A DNA stretch of 43,122 nt from Clostridia bacterium. GTDB lineage: Bacteria; Bacillota; Clostridia; Oscillospirales; CAG-272. Within the stretch, counting starts at the first letter, position 1, and the number at the start of each line of letters is the position of its first letter. Shown here piece after piece: positions 26,491 through 33,928 of this stretch. The notes beneath the pieces are model-generated. The model saw only the letters and a list, made by a program, of their open reading frames with translations, was not told the DNA's origin and made no database searches. The position numbers and the translations under genes were made by a program. Location: the NCBI GenBank assembly GCA_017453005.1, contig JAFTKY010000043.1:1-43122 (forward strand), read 5' to 3'.

Positions 26491-26934
26491 ATGGAATTTA
26501 AGGGATTTTTGAAGCTGTATGTAGGCGGTGAGTTAATTGCTGCACCTATTGTTATTATGCATAAAGAGTCAGAAAATGAAGATGAAGTTGTTATAAGAAC
26601 AGAATACCAAGAAAAAACATATTCGGGCATTGGAAAAAATCTCGATTGGACAGATGCATTTGCAAATCTTCAAAAGGCTCTGCCGGATGACGTAAAGATC
26701 CACTGTTGTATGACATGCAGATATGGAACGCTATGCCCGTACGGATGCATTCCCAACTATATCCTTTGCTCCGAAAATGCCGCAATAAAGAGCAAGAGCG
26801 ACGTAATTGATTGGCTTGACAAGGTAGATGAAAATAGTATTAAACGGTCTTCTTTTGGTTATTGTGAAAAATATTGCAGCGCAAATGAAAATGACTACAC
26901 CTATAATGACTACTTAGATTACCTAAATCATTAA
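26491..26934 (+). CDS. Hypothetical Cys-cluster protein, 147 aa
   Basis: ATG 26491 follows GAGGTAGG. It is a soluble acidic protein without signal or membrane segments. The middle carries CCMTCRYGTLCPYGC and a further C at YILCSEN; the end carries YCEKYCSAN. The cysteines could bind a metal. The central pattern (aromatic-rich, ALPDDVKIHCCMTCRYG) resembles short hypothetical proteins common in Firmicutes and actinobacteria. I cannot name a function. It is a single gene, convergent with the FAD dehydrogenase, and AT-richer than its neighbours. Confidence 0.8.
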   Translation: MEFKGFLKLYVGGELIAAPIVIMHKESENEDEVVIRTEYQEKTYSGIGKNLDWTDAFANLQKALPDDVKIHCCMTCRYGTLCPYGCIPNYILCSENAAIKSKSDVIDWLDKVDENSIKRSSFGYCEKYCSANENDYTYNDYLDYLNH

Positions 26935-26949
26935 AAAGTAAGTTTACGC

Positions 26950-26989
26950 CGACAAAAAACACCACCAAGGAAATTCCTTGGTGGTGTTC
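26950..26989 (-). terminator. Terminator of the minus-strand zur-znu-FAD operon
   Basis: Perfect stem AACACCACCAAGGAA / TTCCTTGGTGGTGTT. On the minus strand it is followed by a T6 run. Confidence 0.88.
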
Positions 26990-27011
26990 GTGTTTTCGCA
27001 GCTAAAAACGC

Positions 27012-27035
27012 AGAGCCGCCGCGGCTCTTTTTTAT
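27012..27035 (+). terminator. Plus-strand terminator of the 26491 gene
   Basis: Stem AGAGCCGC / GCGGCTCT with T6 after it on the plus strand. It touches the stop codon of the convergent FAD gene. Confidence 0.75.
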
Positions 27036-28396
27036 TACTTACAAATCTCCCTTGCAACGAATACTCCGCTGGCGGAGGCGTGAGAGAGCGAGTGGGTGAT
27101 TCCGCTGCCGTCGCCGATAACGTAAAGGTTATCCATAGCGCGGAGCTTTTCGTCAACCGTTACCTCCATATTGTAGAACTTGACCTCAACGCCGTAAAGG
27201 AGCGTATCGTCGTTAGCCGTTCCGGGCGCGACCTTGTCAAGCGCGTATATCATCTCGATAATTCCGTCGAGAATTCTCTTGGGAAGCACGAGGCTGAGGT
27301 CGCCGGGGGTGGCGTTCAGAGTTGGCGTTACGAAGGACTCCTTGATTCTCTGGGGCGTGGAACGCTGACCGCGTATGAGGTCACCGAATCTCTGCAAAAT
27401 CACTCCGCCGCCGAGCATGTTGCTAAGGCGCGCGATAGATTCGCCGTAGCCGTTGGAGTCCTTGAAGGGCTCGGAGAAATGCTTTGCGACGAGAAGCGCG
27501 AAGTTGGTGTTTTTCGTCTGCTTTGCGGGGTCCTCGTAGCTGTGTCCGTTTACGGTAATGATGCCGTTATTTTTTTCGTTTACCACCGCTCCCCTGGGGT
27601 TCATAAAGAAGGTTCGGACCTTGTCTTCGTATTTGGGAGTACGGTAGACTATCTTACTCTCGTAAAGCTCGTCGGTCAGGTGAGCGAACACCTCGGCAGG
27701 CAGCTCAACGCGGACACCGATGTCAACGCGGTTGGACTTTACGGGGATATCAAGCTCTGTGCATACCTTCTCCATCCACTTGCTTCCGCTTCTGCCAACA
27801 GAGATTATACACTTGTCGCAAGCATACTCTCCGTCAGCACAGATTACCTTGTAGCCGCCCTCGGCACGTTCAACGTGTTCAACGGGCATATCAAAATAAA
27901 AGTCGACCTTATCCTTCAAAAAATCATAAAGATTTTCAAGCACGATGTAGTTTATATCCGTTCCGAGATGGCGTACCGACGCGTCAAGCAAATGGAGGTC
28001 GTTGCGTATACACTCGGTCTTTATCTTGGTGTTTTCGGTAGAGTAAAGCTTCGTTCCCTCTCCGCCGTACGCCATGTTGATATCGTCTACGTACCTCATG
28101 AGCTCAAGCGCCTCGTCCTTGCCGATGTACTGATACAGCGTGCCGCCGAAATCGTTGGTTATGTTGTATTTTCCGTCCGAAAACGCACCCGCGCCGCCAA
28201 AGCCGCTCATAATAGAGCAGGACTTACAGCCTATGCAGGTCTTTATTTTTTTGCCGTCTATGGGGCACTTGCGCTTATGCAACGCGTGTCCTGCCTCAAA
28301 AACGCCGATTTTAAGGCTTGAATTGAGCTTTACAAGCTCGTATGCCGAGAATATTCCACCGGGGCCTGCGCCGATTATAATTACATCGTATTTCAT
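27035..28396 (-). CDS. FAD-dependent dehydrogenase (COG2509-type), 453 aa
   Basis: The second in-frame ATG (28396) is chosen; it gives the standard start MKYDVIIIGAGPGGIFSAYE and fits AAAGGA upstream, whereas the ATG at 28408 nearly touches that site. The Rossmann FAD motif GAGPGG is at residues 9-14. A second FAD signature, DNLYVIGDGSGITHSLSHAS, lies near the C-terminus. A Cys-rich patch, RKCPIDGKKIKTCIGCKSC, at about 45-65 is typical of these uncharacterised FAD dehydrogenases. The substrate is unknown. It begins 21 nt after znuB in the same direction with no terminator between, so it is likely part of the zinc operon. Why a flavoprotein should respond to zinc is open. Confidence 0.88.
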   Translation of the reverse strand: MKYDVIIIGAGPGGIFSAYELVKLNSSLKIGVFEAGHALHKRKCPIDGKKIKTCIGCKSCSIMSGFGGAGAFSDGKYNITNDFGGTLYQYIGKDEALELMRYVDDINMAYGGEGTKLYSTENTKIKTECIRNDLHLLDASVRHLGTDINYIVLENLYDFLKDKVDFYFDMPVEHVERAEGGYKVICADGEYACDKCIISVGRSGSKWMEKVCTELDIPVKSNRVDIGVRVELPAEVFAHLTDELYESKIVYRTPKYEDKVRTFFMNPRGAVVNEKNNGIITVNGHSYEDPAKQTKNTNFALLVAKHFSEPFKDSNGYGESIARLSNMLGGGVILQRFGDLIRGQRSTPQRIKESFVTPTLNATPGDLSLVLPKRILDGIIEMIYALDKVAPGTANDDTLLYGVEVKFYNMEVTVDEKLRAMDNLYVIGDGSGITHSLSHASASGVFVAREICK

Positions 28397-28417
28397 ATTT
28401 ATTTCCATTCCTTTATT

Positions 28418-29284
28418 TTATTTGCTTTTTATTTTGCCGATAAGCGAGAATATCGCAAGCGCGACAATATTTATAACTACTATGCTGGCTCCCACGGGAG
28501 TGCCGAGAAGCACTGCCGAGATAACGCCAAGTCCTGCACACACCATAGACGTCACCGCCGCGCCGAATATAACGCCGCGAAAGCTCTTGAACACGCGCAT
28601 AGCCGACAATGCGGGGAAAATTATGAGCGCGGACACAAGAAGTGCGCCGACAAGCTTCATGCCGATAACTATGACCACCGCAGTTATCACCGCGACGAGC
28701 AGGTTGTAAAGCTGAGTTTTCGTTCCCGTAGCCTTTGAAAATCTCTCGTCAAAGGTGACCGAGAATATTTTGTTGTAAAAAATGAAGAACACCGCTATCA
28801 CTATAAGTGACAGAATTATACAAGAGATAACGTCCCCCGTATCAAGCGAGAGTATCGTCGTCGAGCCGAAAAGCGAGGTACAGACGTCACCGCTGAGGTT
28901 TGACGAGCTGGTCTCGGTGATATTGAGAAGCAGATATCCTACCGAGAGCGCGCCGACCGATAGCATGGCTATGGCCGCGTCTCCCTTTATCTTACCCTCC
29001 GCACTTGTCTTGAGCAGTATTATCGCAACTATGACCGTGATGGGCAGAACGATAAGCATATTGTCCGTGATGCCAAGCACCGCCGCGACCGCTCCCGCGC
29101 CAAAGGCTACGTGCGAAAGTCCGTCTCCTATCATTGAGTATCTTTTGAGCACGAGCGAGACCCCAAGAAGCGCCGAGCAGAGCGAGACGAGTATGGCAAC
29201 CACGAGCGCAAACCACACAAAGTCAAAAGAAAAATATTGCTTCAAGGTCTCAAATACATTCTCGGGCAGGTGAATTTTAAGCAT
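28418..29284 (-). CDS. znuB: Zinc ABC transporter permease (ZnuB-type), 288 aa
   Basis: The start is ATG 29284, with GGAGGTGAG upstream, overlapping the end of znuC by 8 nt (translational coupling). The protein is an ABC-3 family permease with about eight membrane helices. The hallmark is VSLVLKRYSMIGDGLSHVAF near the start (R-x-S-x-x-G-D-G-L-S-H), followed by GAVAAVLGI and the late KLVGALLVSALIIFPALSA. It carries Zn2+ (Mn2+ is possible for the family) across the cell membrane with ZnuC and ZnuA. The Zur-type regulator in the same operon favours zinc. Confidence 0.92.
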   Translation of the reverse strand: MLKIHLPENVFETLKQYFSFDFVWFALVVAILVSLCSALLGVSLVLKRYSMIGDGLSHVAFGAGAVAAVLGITDNMLIVLPITVIVAIILLKTSAEGKIKGDAAIAMLSVGALSVGYLLLNITETSSSNLSGDVCTSLFGSTTILSLDTGDVISCIILSLIVIAVFFIFYNKIFSVTFDERFSKATGTKTQLYNLLVAVITAVVIVIGMKLVGALLVSALIIFPALSAMRVFKSFRGVIFGAAVTSMVCAGLGVISAVLLGTPVGASIVVINIVALAIFSLIGKIKSK

Positions 29285-30182
29285 CAGGCTCACCTCCCTT
29301 GTATTTGTACGCGTCGCTGTTACCGTAGGCGGCAGGCTCCGTCCTTGGCTTTTCGGCACAGACGGGACATTCATGAGCCGCCACGTAGTCCTCTTTTTTG
29401 GAGAGCTGAATTGAGTTTTTGTTTATTTGAAGCACGTGAGTTGCGTGCTCAAGCGCGCCCTTTATATCATGCGAGACCATAATTACGGTCATATTCTCAC
29501 GCATATTGATATCGTGAATTAGGCTATACATATCCGAGCACGCCTTTGGGTCAAGGCTCGCCGCGGGCTCGTCAAGGACTATGAGCTTTTCCGCCGCGCA
29601 AAGCGCACGCGCCAAAAGAACTCTCTGCTGCTGACCGCCCGAAAGAGCGCGGAAGCTTTGCTTTGCTATCGACGTGATGCCGAGCTTTTCCATGTTCTCA
29701 AACGCGCGCCTTTTGTCCCCTTTATTATAGAACGCAGGGCCCGTCTTTTTGCCCACACAACCCGAGAGCACTATCTCGGACACGAGCGCGGGAAAATCGT
29801 TCTGCACGGGTGTCTTTTGCGGCAGCACACCTATCTGATGCCTTTTGAGGTCGTGGAAGACAATCTCACCCGACGAGGGCGCTTTAAGTCCCAGAAGCGC
29901 ATTCATAAGCGTTGTCTTTCCGCTTCCGTTCTCACCGATAATGCAAATATAATCTCCGCTGTGTATCTCAAAGGACAAGTCGGAAATAACCGTCCTCCCC
30001 TCGTACGCGAGGCTGAGATTTTTAATCTCAACAAGCAGGCGTCTGTCCCTCGGCTGTCCGTCCGTCGAATACGGGCGGTTGAGCCTGCGGTAATGTCCCC
30101 ACGAGGTCGCAGGGGGCAATTTCTTTTTAGTTTTTCCGTTGACCTTGACCTCGGGCAAGGCTTTATTTTTGAATATTGACAT
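29277..30182 (-). CDS. znuC: Zinc ABC transporter ATP-binding protein (ZnuC-type), 301 aa
   Basis: ATG 30182 follows GGGAGG at 9 nt and overlaps the end of znuA by 20 nt. Walker A GENGSGKTT is at 83-91; the signature ALSGGQQQRVLLARAL, Walker B KLIVLDEPAASLD and H-loop VSHD follow in order. A basic N-terminal extension of about 48 residues precedes the usual ABC start (LLVEIKNLSLAYEG), and a C-terminal tail contains HECPVCAEKP, a C-x-x-C pair that could sense or bind metal. Both extensions are additions to the usual family length of about 240. It powers uptake by ZnuB. Confidence 0.92.
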   Translation of the reverse strand: MSIFKNKALPEVKVNGKTKKKLPPATSWGHYRRLNRPYSTDGQPRDRRLLVEIKNLSLAYEGRTVISDLSFEIHSGDYICIIGENGSGKTTLMNALLGLKAPSSGEIVFHDLKRHQIGVLPQKTPVQNDFPALVSEIVLSGCVGKKTGPAFYNKGDKRRAFENMEKLGITSIAKQSFRALSGGQQQRVLLARALCAAEKLIVLDEPAASLDPKACSDMYSLIHDINMRENMTVIMVSHDIKGALEHATHVLQINKNSIQLSKKEDYVAAHECPVCAEKPRTEPAAYGNSDAYKYKGGEPDA

Positions 30183-31140
30183 CTTCGTAAGCCTCCCTCA
30201 GGGTTTCAAGATTTTTTTCCATAAGATAAATATACGACGCGCCGTCTCTTATCTGTGCGCGTGTCACACTCTGGCAGGAGTACAAGGTCCTAAGCTCCGC
30301 GCCACACTCCTGCGCAACTCTTTTTGCAACGTCCGAGCCCGAATTATCCGTGTCAAACACCACGCGCGTGCCGCTCTCCTTCACTTCTTCTATAAGCGAG
30401 ATAACGACTTCAAACGACGCGCCCGTCTCCGATGAGCAGCCCGAGAACGCGGCGTGATAATCTATACCGTAATCGTGAGCAAGATACAAAAACGGAAATC
30501 TGTCCGCGACTATAAGCGTGATATCCGCCTTAAAAAAATCCTCGTAGGCCTTGTCAAGCGCCTGCAATTTTTCTATATATTCCGCCGTGTTTTTGCGGTA
30601 TCTGTCGCTTCCCTCGGGATTTGCGCGGCAAAGCTCGTCGCAAAGCCCCTCAACTATTCGGACGGCGTTTTTAGGCGAGGTCCAGACGTGCTCGTCATAC
30701 TCTCCGCACACCTCACCGTCTGTATGCTCATGGTCATGGTGGTGGTCATGACCGTGCTCTGCCTCAAGCTCGTCCGCACTCAAAAGATTTGCAAAGTCAA
30801 AAAGCGATACGGTTGTAATGCTCTCGTTGTCCGCCGAGCGCAATACCCCCTCTACCCACGCGTCCGACGCGCCGCCCGTATATACCAGCATATCCGCCTT
30901 CGCCACGGTCAGAATATCGCTTGACGTGGGCTCATAGGAGTGCATGTCTACTCCGTTTTCCTGAAGCAGAATGACCTCGTCCTCGCCGCCCGTGATTATC
31001 CTGCAAAAATCGTATTGAGGAAATATGGAGCAGACTACTGTGAATTTACCGTCATCAGAGCTTGGCTTCTGAGCGCAGGACGGCAGCAGAACGCAGGACA
31101 GCAACAGAGCAAACACCAAAACAAATGATATTTTTTTCAA
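30163..31140 (-). CDS. znuA: Zinc-binding lipoprotein of ABC uptake (ZnuA/AdcA-type), 325 aa
   Basis: The start is the TTG at 31140-31138, with GAGGAG 7 nt upstream, giving a clean lipoprotein signal: MKKISFVLVFALLLSCVLLP then SC, with Cys22 lipidated. An ATG at 31197 would overlap zur and spoil the signal. The SBP-9 fold is clear: TVVCSIFPQYDFCRIITGG, GVDMHSYEP (first metal His), a His-rich loop EHGHDHHHDHEHTDGE, DEHVWTSPKNA (second His), YHAAFSGCSSETGAS and VFDTDNSGS. The His-rich loop is typical of zinc rather than manganese binders. It delivers Zn2+ to ZnuBC. Confidence 0.93.
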   Translation of the reverse strand: MKKISFVLVFALLLSCVLLPSCAQKPSSDDGKFTVVCSIFPQYDFCRIITGGEDEVILLQENGVDMHSYEPTSSDILTVAKADMLVYTGGASDAWVEGVLRSADNESITTVSLFDFANLLSADELEAEHGHDHHHDHEHTDGEVCGEYDEHVWTSPKNAVRIVEGLCDELCRANPEGSDRYRKNTAEYIEKLQALDKAYEDFFKADITLIVADRFPFLYLAHDYGIDYHAAFSGCSSETGASFEVVISLIEEVKESGTRVVFDTDNSGSDVAKRVAQECGAELRTLYSCQSVTRAQIRDGASYIYLMEKNLETLREAYEDVNIQK

Positions 31141-31151
31141 TTTTTTACTCC

Positions 31152-31574
31152 TCAAACTACTATTTTCTGCTTTTTCTTTGATTGACAGTCTCCGCATACG
31201 CCGTACAGAATACTTCTGCCGCTGTCCACCGTAAAGCCGTGATGCTCTCCTATGTGGTGGCAGAGGTCGTCACCCATATAGCACTCAAGATGCTCAAGGC
31301 GTCCGCATTCAAGACACTTGAGGTGAAAATGGTCGCGGCAGGACGTCTCTCTGCCGAGATACTGATAAACGCAGCTCGTCTCTCCCTCGCCCTTGAATTT
31401 TCTGACGCGTCCCCTCTCGCACAAAAGAGACAGATTTCTATATACCGAGCTCTTTGCATTGAGATTTCCGTTCATCTCCATGCATATCCGCTCCACCGAA
31501 AAATGCTCGTCGGGATGAGCGGACAAGAATTCTATAAGCTTATTTCTTCCTTTTGTTTGGTATGTTTTTGACAT
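31152..31574 (-). CDS. zur: Fur-family zinc regulator (Zur), 140 aa
   Basis: ATG 31574 follows AAGGAG at 7 nt. The winged-helix N-terminus is followed by the Fur dimerisation domain with DHFHLKCLECGRLEHLEC and, near the end, GVCGDCQ. The two C-x-x-C pairs form the structural zinc site, and the His/Glu/Asp residues near HFH supply the sensing site. Position at the head of znuACB and the boxes around its promoter make Zur the best assignment over Fur or PerR. With zinc it should repress its own operon. Confidence 0.88.
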   Translation of the reverse strand: MSKTYQTKGRNKLIEFLSAHPDEHFSVERICMEMNGNLNAKSSVYRNLSLLCERGRVRKFKGEGETSCVYQYLGRETSCRDHFHLKCLECGRLEHLECYMGDDLCHHIGEHHGFTVDSGRSILYGVCGDCQSKKKQKIVV

Positions 31575-31602
31575 AAAAACACTCCTTGCCTTATCCTAAA
31601 AA

Positions 31603-31617
31603 TGAGAACAATTCTCA
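31603..31617 (-). promoter_or_regulatory. Zur box, proximal (downstream of the -10)
   Basis: TGAGAACAATTCTCA is a 7-1-7 inverted repeat with one mismatch, placed 12-26 nt downstream of the -10 of the zur promoter. It matches the distal box. Confidence 0.8.
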
Positions 31618-31628
31618 AAACCTTAAAG

Positions 31629-31657
31629 ATTATACCATATATACGCTCTGTTGTCAA
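31629..31657 (-). promoter_or_regulatory. Consensus sigma-A promoter of the zur-znuACB operon
   Basis: Minus strand: TTGACA (31657-31652), 17-bp spacer, TATAAT (31634-31629) with TGG before it. It is bracketed by two Zur boxes. Confidence 0.9.
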
Positions 31658-31662
31658 TGGCT

Positions 31663-31681
31663 TTTGAGAATGATTCTCAAA
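31663..31681 (-). promoter_or_regulatory. Zur box, distal (perfect palindrome)
   Basis: TTTGAGAATGATTCTCAAA is a perfect 9-1-9 inverted repeat (core TGAGAAT-x-ATTCTCA) just upstream of the -35 of the zur promoter and 47 nt before the -35 of the divergent GT8-PlsC gene. Confidence 0.85.
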
Positions 31682-31727
31682 TTTGCAAAATATATTATCG
31701 AAATGTAAAAATATAAGGAAAGGTCTC

Positions 31728-31756
31728 TTGACAAACGCTATATTATGTGGTAAAAT
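31728..31756 (+). promoter_or_regulatory. Sigma-A promoter of the GT8-PlsC gene
   Basis: TTGACA (31728-31733), 17-bp spacer, TAAAAT (31751-31756) with TGG before it. Confidence 0.82.
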
Positions 31757-31820
31757 TGGATGTAGTATTGAAAACCACATTTCAAAGTTTTATCAAACCA
31801 TCAGCAAAGAGAGTGTGAAT

Positions 31821-33593
31821 ATGAATAACAACAAAAAGACGATTCCGATATTTTTTGCATGCGACGACGCGTTTGTAAAGTTTACGATAGTCTCGCTCAA
31901 ATCCCTTATAGAGAACGCCTCTCCCGATTATAATTACGACGTTCACGTGCTTATCACCACGGTGAGCGACGATATGAGAGAAAAGGCCAAGGCGCTTGAG
32001 CAGGACAACGTCAAGGTGTCCTTTAACGATACGTCGGCGTATCTGGAGCTTATGAAGAGTAAGCTTCCCCTCCGCGACTACTACTCAAAGACCACGTATT
32101 ACAGATTTTTTATCGCGGAGATGTTCCCGGCGCTCAAGAAAGCGATATATATTGACAGTGACACCATAGTTCAGGGAGACATTTCCGAGCTTTACAACCA
32201 CGAGCTTGGCGACAATTTTGTAGGCGCGTGTCACGAGCAGGCGATGGTGCAGGTAGAGGGCTACGGCAATTACTGCGAGAAGGTAGTCGGCGTTGACAGA
32301 AACAAATTCTTTAACGCAGGCATCATGCTCATCAACTGCGAGCAGTTCAGAAAGAACAAGGTGCTTGAGCAGTTTATCGACCTGCTTCAGGTATACAACT
32401 TCGTCGTAACGCAGGACGAGGACTACCTCAACGTCATCTGTAAGGACCGCGTGCTCTGGCTCGACCAGCGCTGGAACACCGAGATGTTCGGCGAGATACC
32501 CTTCCCCGCCGAGGAATTCAAGATAATTCACTACATAATGACTTCCAAGCCCTGGCACTACGAGGATTGCCGCCACGGCGATATATTCTGGAAATACGCA
32601 AAAATGACCTCGGTATACGAGGACATCCGTGCAATTCTTGAGAATTATTCCGACGCAGAAAAGGAGCGCGACAGCCTCTCCGCAGACCGCCTTCTCCAGA
32701 CGGCAATAAAGGAGGCGCAGAGAGACGATACCTTCGTCGCGCGTCAGAAAAAGAATAACTGCAACGAGGACAGAAAGCACATTCTTGAAAAAATAGAGCA
32801 GTACGAGCTTGAGGGACGCTTTGACGAGGACGTTGAGGACGATCCCCCCGGTCGCACGATAATGCCCGGCGAGGTCGACTATACGCAGAAAAAGCTCTCG
32901 TCAAAGATCGCGTCGAAGATCGCGTTTTCAAGAGCGCGCAAGTATCTCAATTCCATAATCAAGAACAAGACGCTCATCGTCAAGGAAATAAAGGGTATTG
33001 AGAATTTCAGGGAGCTTACCTCGGGTGCAGTCATTACCTGCAACCACTTCAACGCCATGGACAGCTTCGCAATTCAGCTTGCATACGAGGCGTCGGAGCA
33101 GAAAAAGCGCAAGTTCTTCCGCATTATCCGCGAGGGCAACTATACGTCCTTCCCCGGATTTTTCGGATATCTTATGAGAAACTGCAACACCCTGCCCCTC
33201 TCGTCTAATCTCGGCACGATGCGTGAGTTCGTAAAGGCGACGGATACCTTGCTCGCTGACGGACACTTTATACTCGTCTACCCCGAGCAGAGCATGTGGT
33301 GGAACTACCGCAAGCCCAAGCCCTTAAAGGACGGCGGCTTCCATATCGCCGCAAAAAATAACGTCCCCGTCCTCCCCTGCTTTATCACAATGGAGGACAC
33401 GGACACAGTCGGTGAGGACGGTTTTCCCATTCAGGAATATACCATTCACGTATGCGAGCCCATATACCCCGACAAGACCAAGACTATCCGCGAGAATACC
33501 GCAAGCATGATGGCGAAAAACTACGAGGTCTGGAAGGAAATTTACGAGCGCGTTTACGGAATCCCGCTTGTTTATACGACTAAGAAGGACTAA
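31821..33593 (+). CDS. Fusion: GT8 glycosyltransferase + PlsC-type acyltransferase, 590 aa
   Basis: ATG 31821 (GAGAG upstream) lies 65 nt after the -10; longer in-frame starts cross the promoter. Residues 5-280 are a GT8 glycosyltransferase: TIPIFFACDDAFVKFTIVSL, the DxD motif AIYIDSDTIVQGDISELY at about 107-124, KFFNAGIMLINCEQF, and HYIMTSKPWHY. After an acidic, coiled-coil-like linker (about 300-375), residues 380-585 are a lysophosphatidate-type acyltransferase: CNHFNAMDSFAI (H-x4-D) at about 406, then LVYPEQSMWWNYRKPKPL at about 485. No signal peptide or membrane helix is obvious. It may glycosylate and acylate one lipid, perhaps a glycolipid or teichoic acid anchor. The two activities on one chain are seen; the product is inferred. 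Confidence 0.9.
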   Translation: MNNNKKTIPIFFACDDAFVKFTIVSLKSLIENASPDYNYDVHVLITTVSDDMREKAKALEQDNVKVSFNDTSAYLELMKSKLPLRDYYSKTTYYRFFIAEMFPALKKAIYIDSDTIVQGDISELYNHELGDNFVGACHEQAMVQVEGYGNYCEKVVGVDRNKFFNAGIMLINCEQFRKNKVLEQFIDLLQVYNFVVTQDEDYLNVICKDRVLWLDQRWNTEMFGEIPFPAEEFKIIHYIMTSKPWHYEDCRHGDIFWKYAKMTSVYEDIRAILENYSDAEKERDSLSADRLLQTAIKEAQRDDTFVARQKKNNCNEDRKHILEKIEQYELEGRFDEDVEDDPPGRTIMPGEVDYTQKKLSSKIASKIAFSRARKYLNSIIKNKTLIVKEIKGIENFRELTSGAVITCNHFNAMDSFAIQLAYEASEQKKRKFFRIIREGNYTSFPGFFGYLMRNCNTLPLSSNLGTMREFVKATDTLLADGHFILVYPEQSMWWNYRKPKPLKDGGFHIAAKNNVPVLPCFITMEDTDTVGEDGFPIQEYTIHVCEPIYPDKTKTIRENTASMMAKNYEVWKEIYERVYGIPLVYTTKKD

Positions 33594-33601
33594 TATACTT
33601 T

Positions 33602-33633
33602 TGCGGGGGAACTTTTGAAAAAAGTTCCCCCGC
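33602..33633 (+). repeat. GGGGGAAC hairpin (clostridial intergenic element or terminator)
   Basis: Stem GCGGGGGAACTTTT / AAAAGTTCCCCCGC, followed by ACCCCTTCAAAAACTTTT rather than a T-run. From memory, very similar G-rich hairpins with this trailing segment are widely spread between genes of Oscillospirales. It may end the GT8-PlsC transcript. Confidence 0.6.
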
Positions 33634-33680
33634 ACCCCTTCAAAAACTTTTCCTCAACAAAAAAATATTTTTATTTGCTA

Positions 33681-33709
33681 TTGCAATTTTGAAAATTATG
33701 TGATATAAT
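33681..33709 (+). promoter_or_regulatory. Sigma-A promoter of tRNA-Ser
   Basis: TTGCAA (33681-33686), 17-bp spacer, TATAAT (33704-33709) with TGA before it. It is about 100 nt upstream of the tRNA. Confidence 0.78.
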
Positions 33710-33739
33710 ACATAAGTCGCAAAGCGATAACAAAAAAAT

Positions 33740-33799
33740 ATGCACAGTATGTATCACGGAGAGTTATCTCGCCTATGGCGAGGATATACGCCGGTGCAT
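33740..33799 (+). other. Structured leader before tRNA-Ser
   Basis: ATGCAC (33740-33745) pairs with GTGCAT (33794-33799). Inside lies a long hairpin, TATCTCGCC-TAT-GGCGA(G)GATA (about 33765-33786), with one bulged G. It matches no riboswitch or ncRNA I recognise and would be the 5' leader removed from the pre-tRNA. Confidence 0.45.
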
Positions 33800-33808
33800 C
33801 ATATTTAT

Positions 33809-33897
33809 GGAGAGGTATCGAAGTGGTCATAACGGGGCTGACTCGAAATCAGTTTGTGCGAAAGCACACGAGGGTTCGAATCCCTCCCTCTCCGCCA
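33809..33897 (+). tRNA. tRNA-Ser(CGA)
   Basis: Complete class II tRNA. Acceptor GGAGAGG pairs with CCTCTCC (7 bp); discriminator G; CCA is encoded (33895-33897). The anticodon stem GCTGA/TCAGT encloses CTCGAAA, so the anticodon is CGA (33844-33846), reading UCG. The long variable arm TGTGC-GAAA-GCACA fits serine. The T arm GAGGG-TTCGAAT-CCCTC is perfect. The 3' end is repeated in inverted orientation just downstream. Confidence 0.97.
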
Positions 33898-33901
33898 ATG
33901 T

Positions 33902-33927
33902 AAAGCACACCGAAAGGTGTGCTTTTT
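33902..33927 (+). terminator. Terminator of tRNA-Ser
   Basis: Stem AAAGCACACC / GGTGTGCTTT with a GAAA loop, then TTTTT. It forms the tip of a longer hairpin made by the inverted tRNA 3' ends. Confidence 0.92.
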
Positions 33928-33928
33928 G

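Noticed and set aside
26978..28321. Long plus-strand open frame of 447 codons
   Set aside because: It lies wholly antisense to the FAD dehydrogenase, which has clear motifs and operon context; its translation shows no family pattern.
31140..31197. Longer ZnuA starting at ATG 31197
   Set aside because: It overlaps zur by 46 nt, lacks a good ribosome site, and puts about 19 residues before the lipoprotein signal; the TTG at 31140 has GAGGAG and a clean signal.
31788..31820. Extra Zur box near the GT8-PlsC start
   Set aside because: No 7-1-7 palindrome is present here; only the two boxes at the zur promoter are convincing.
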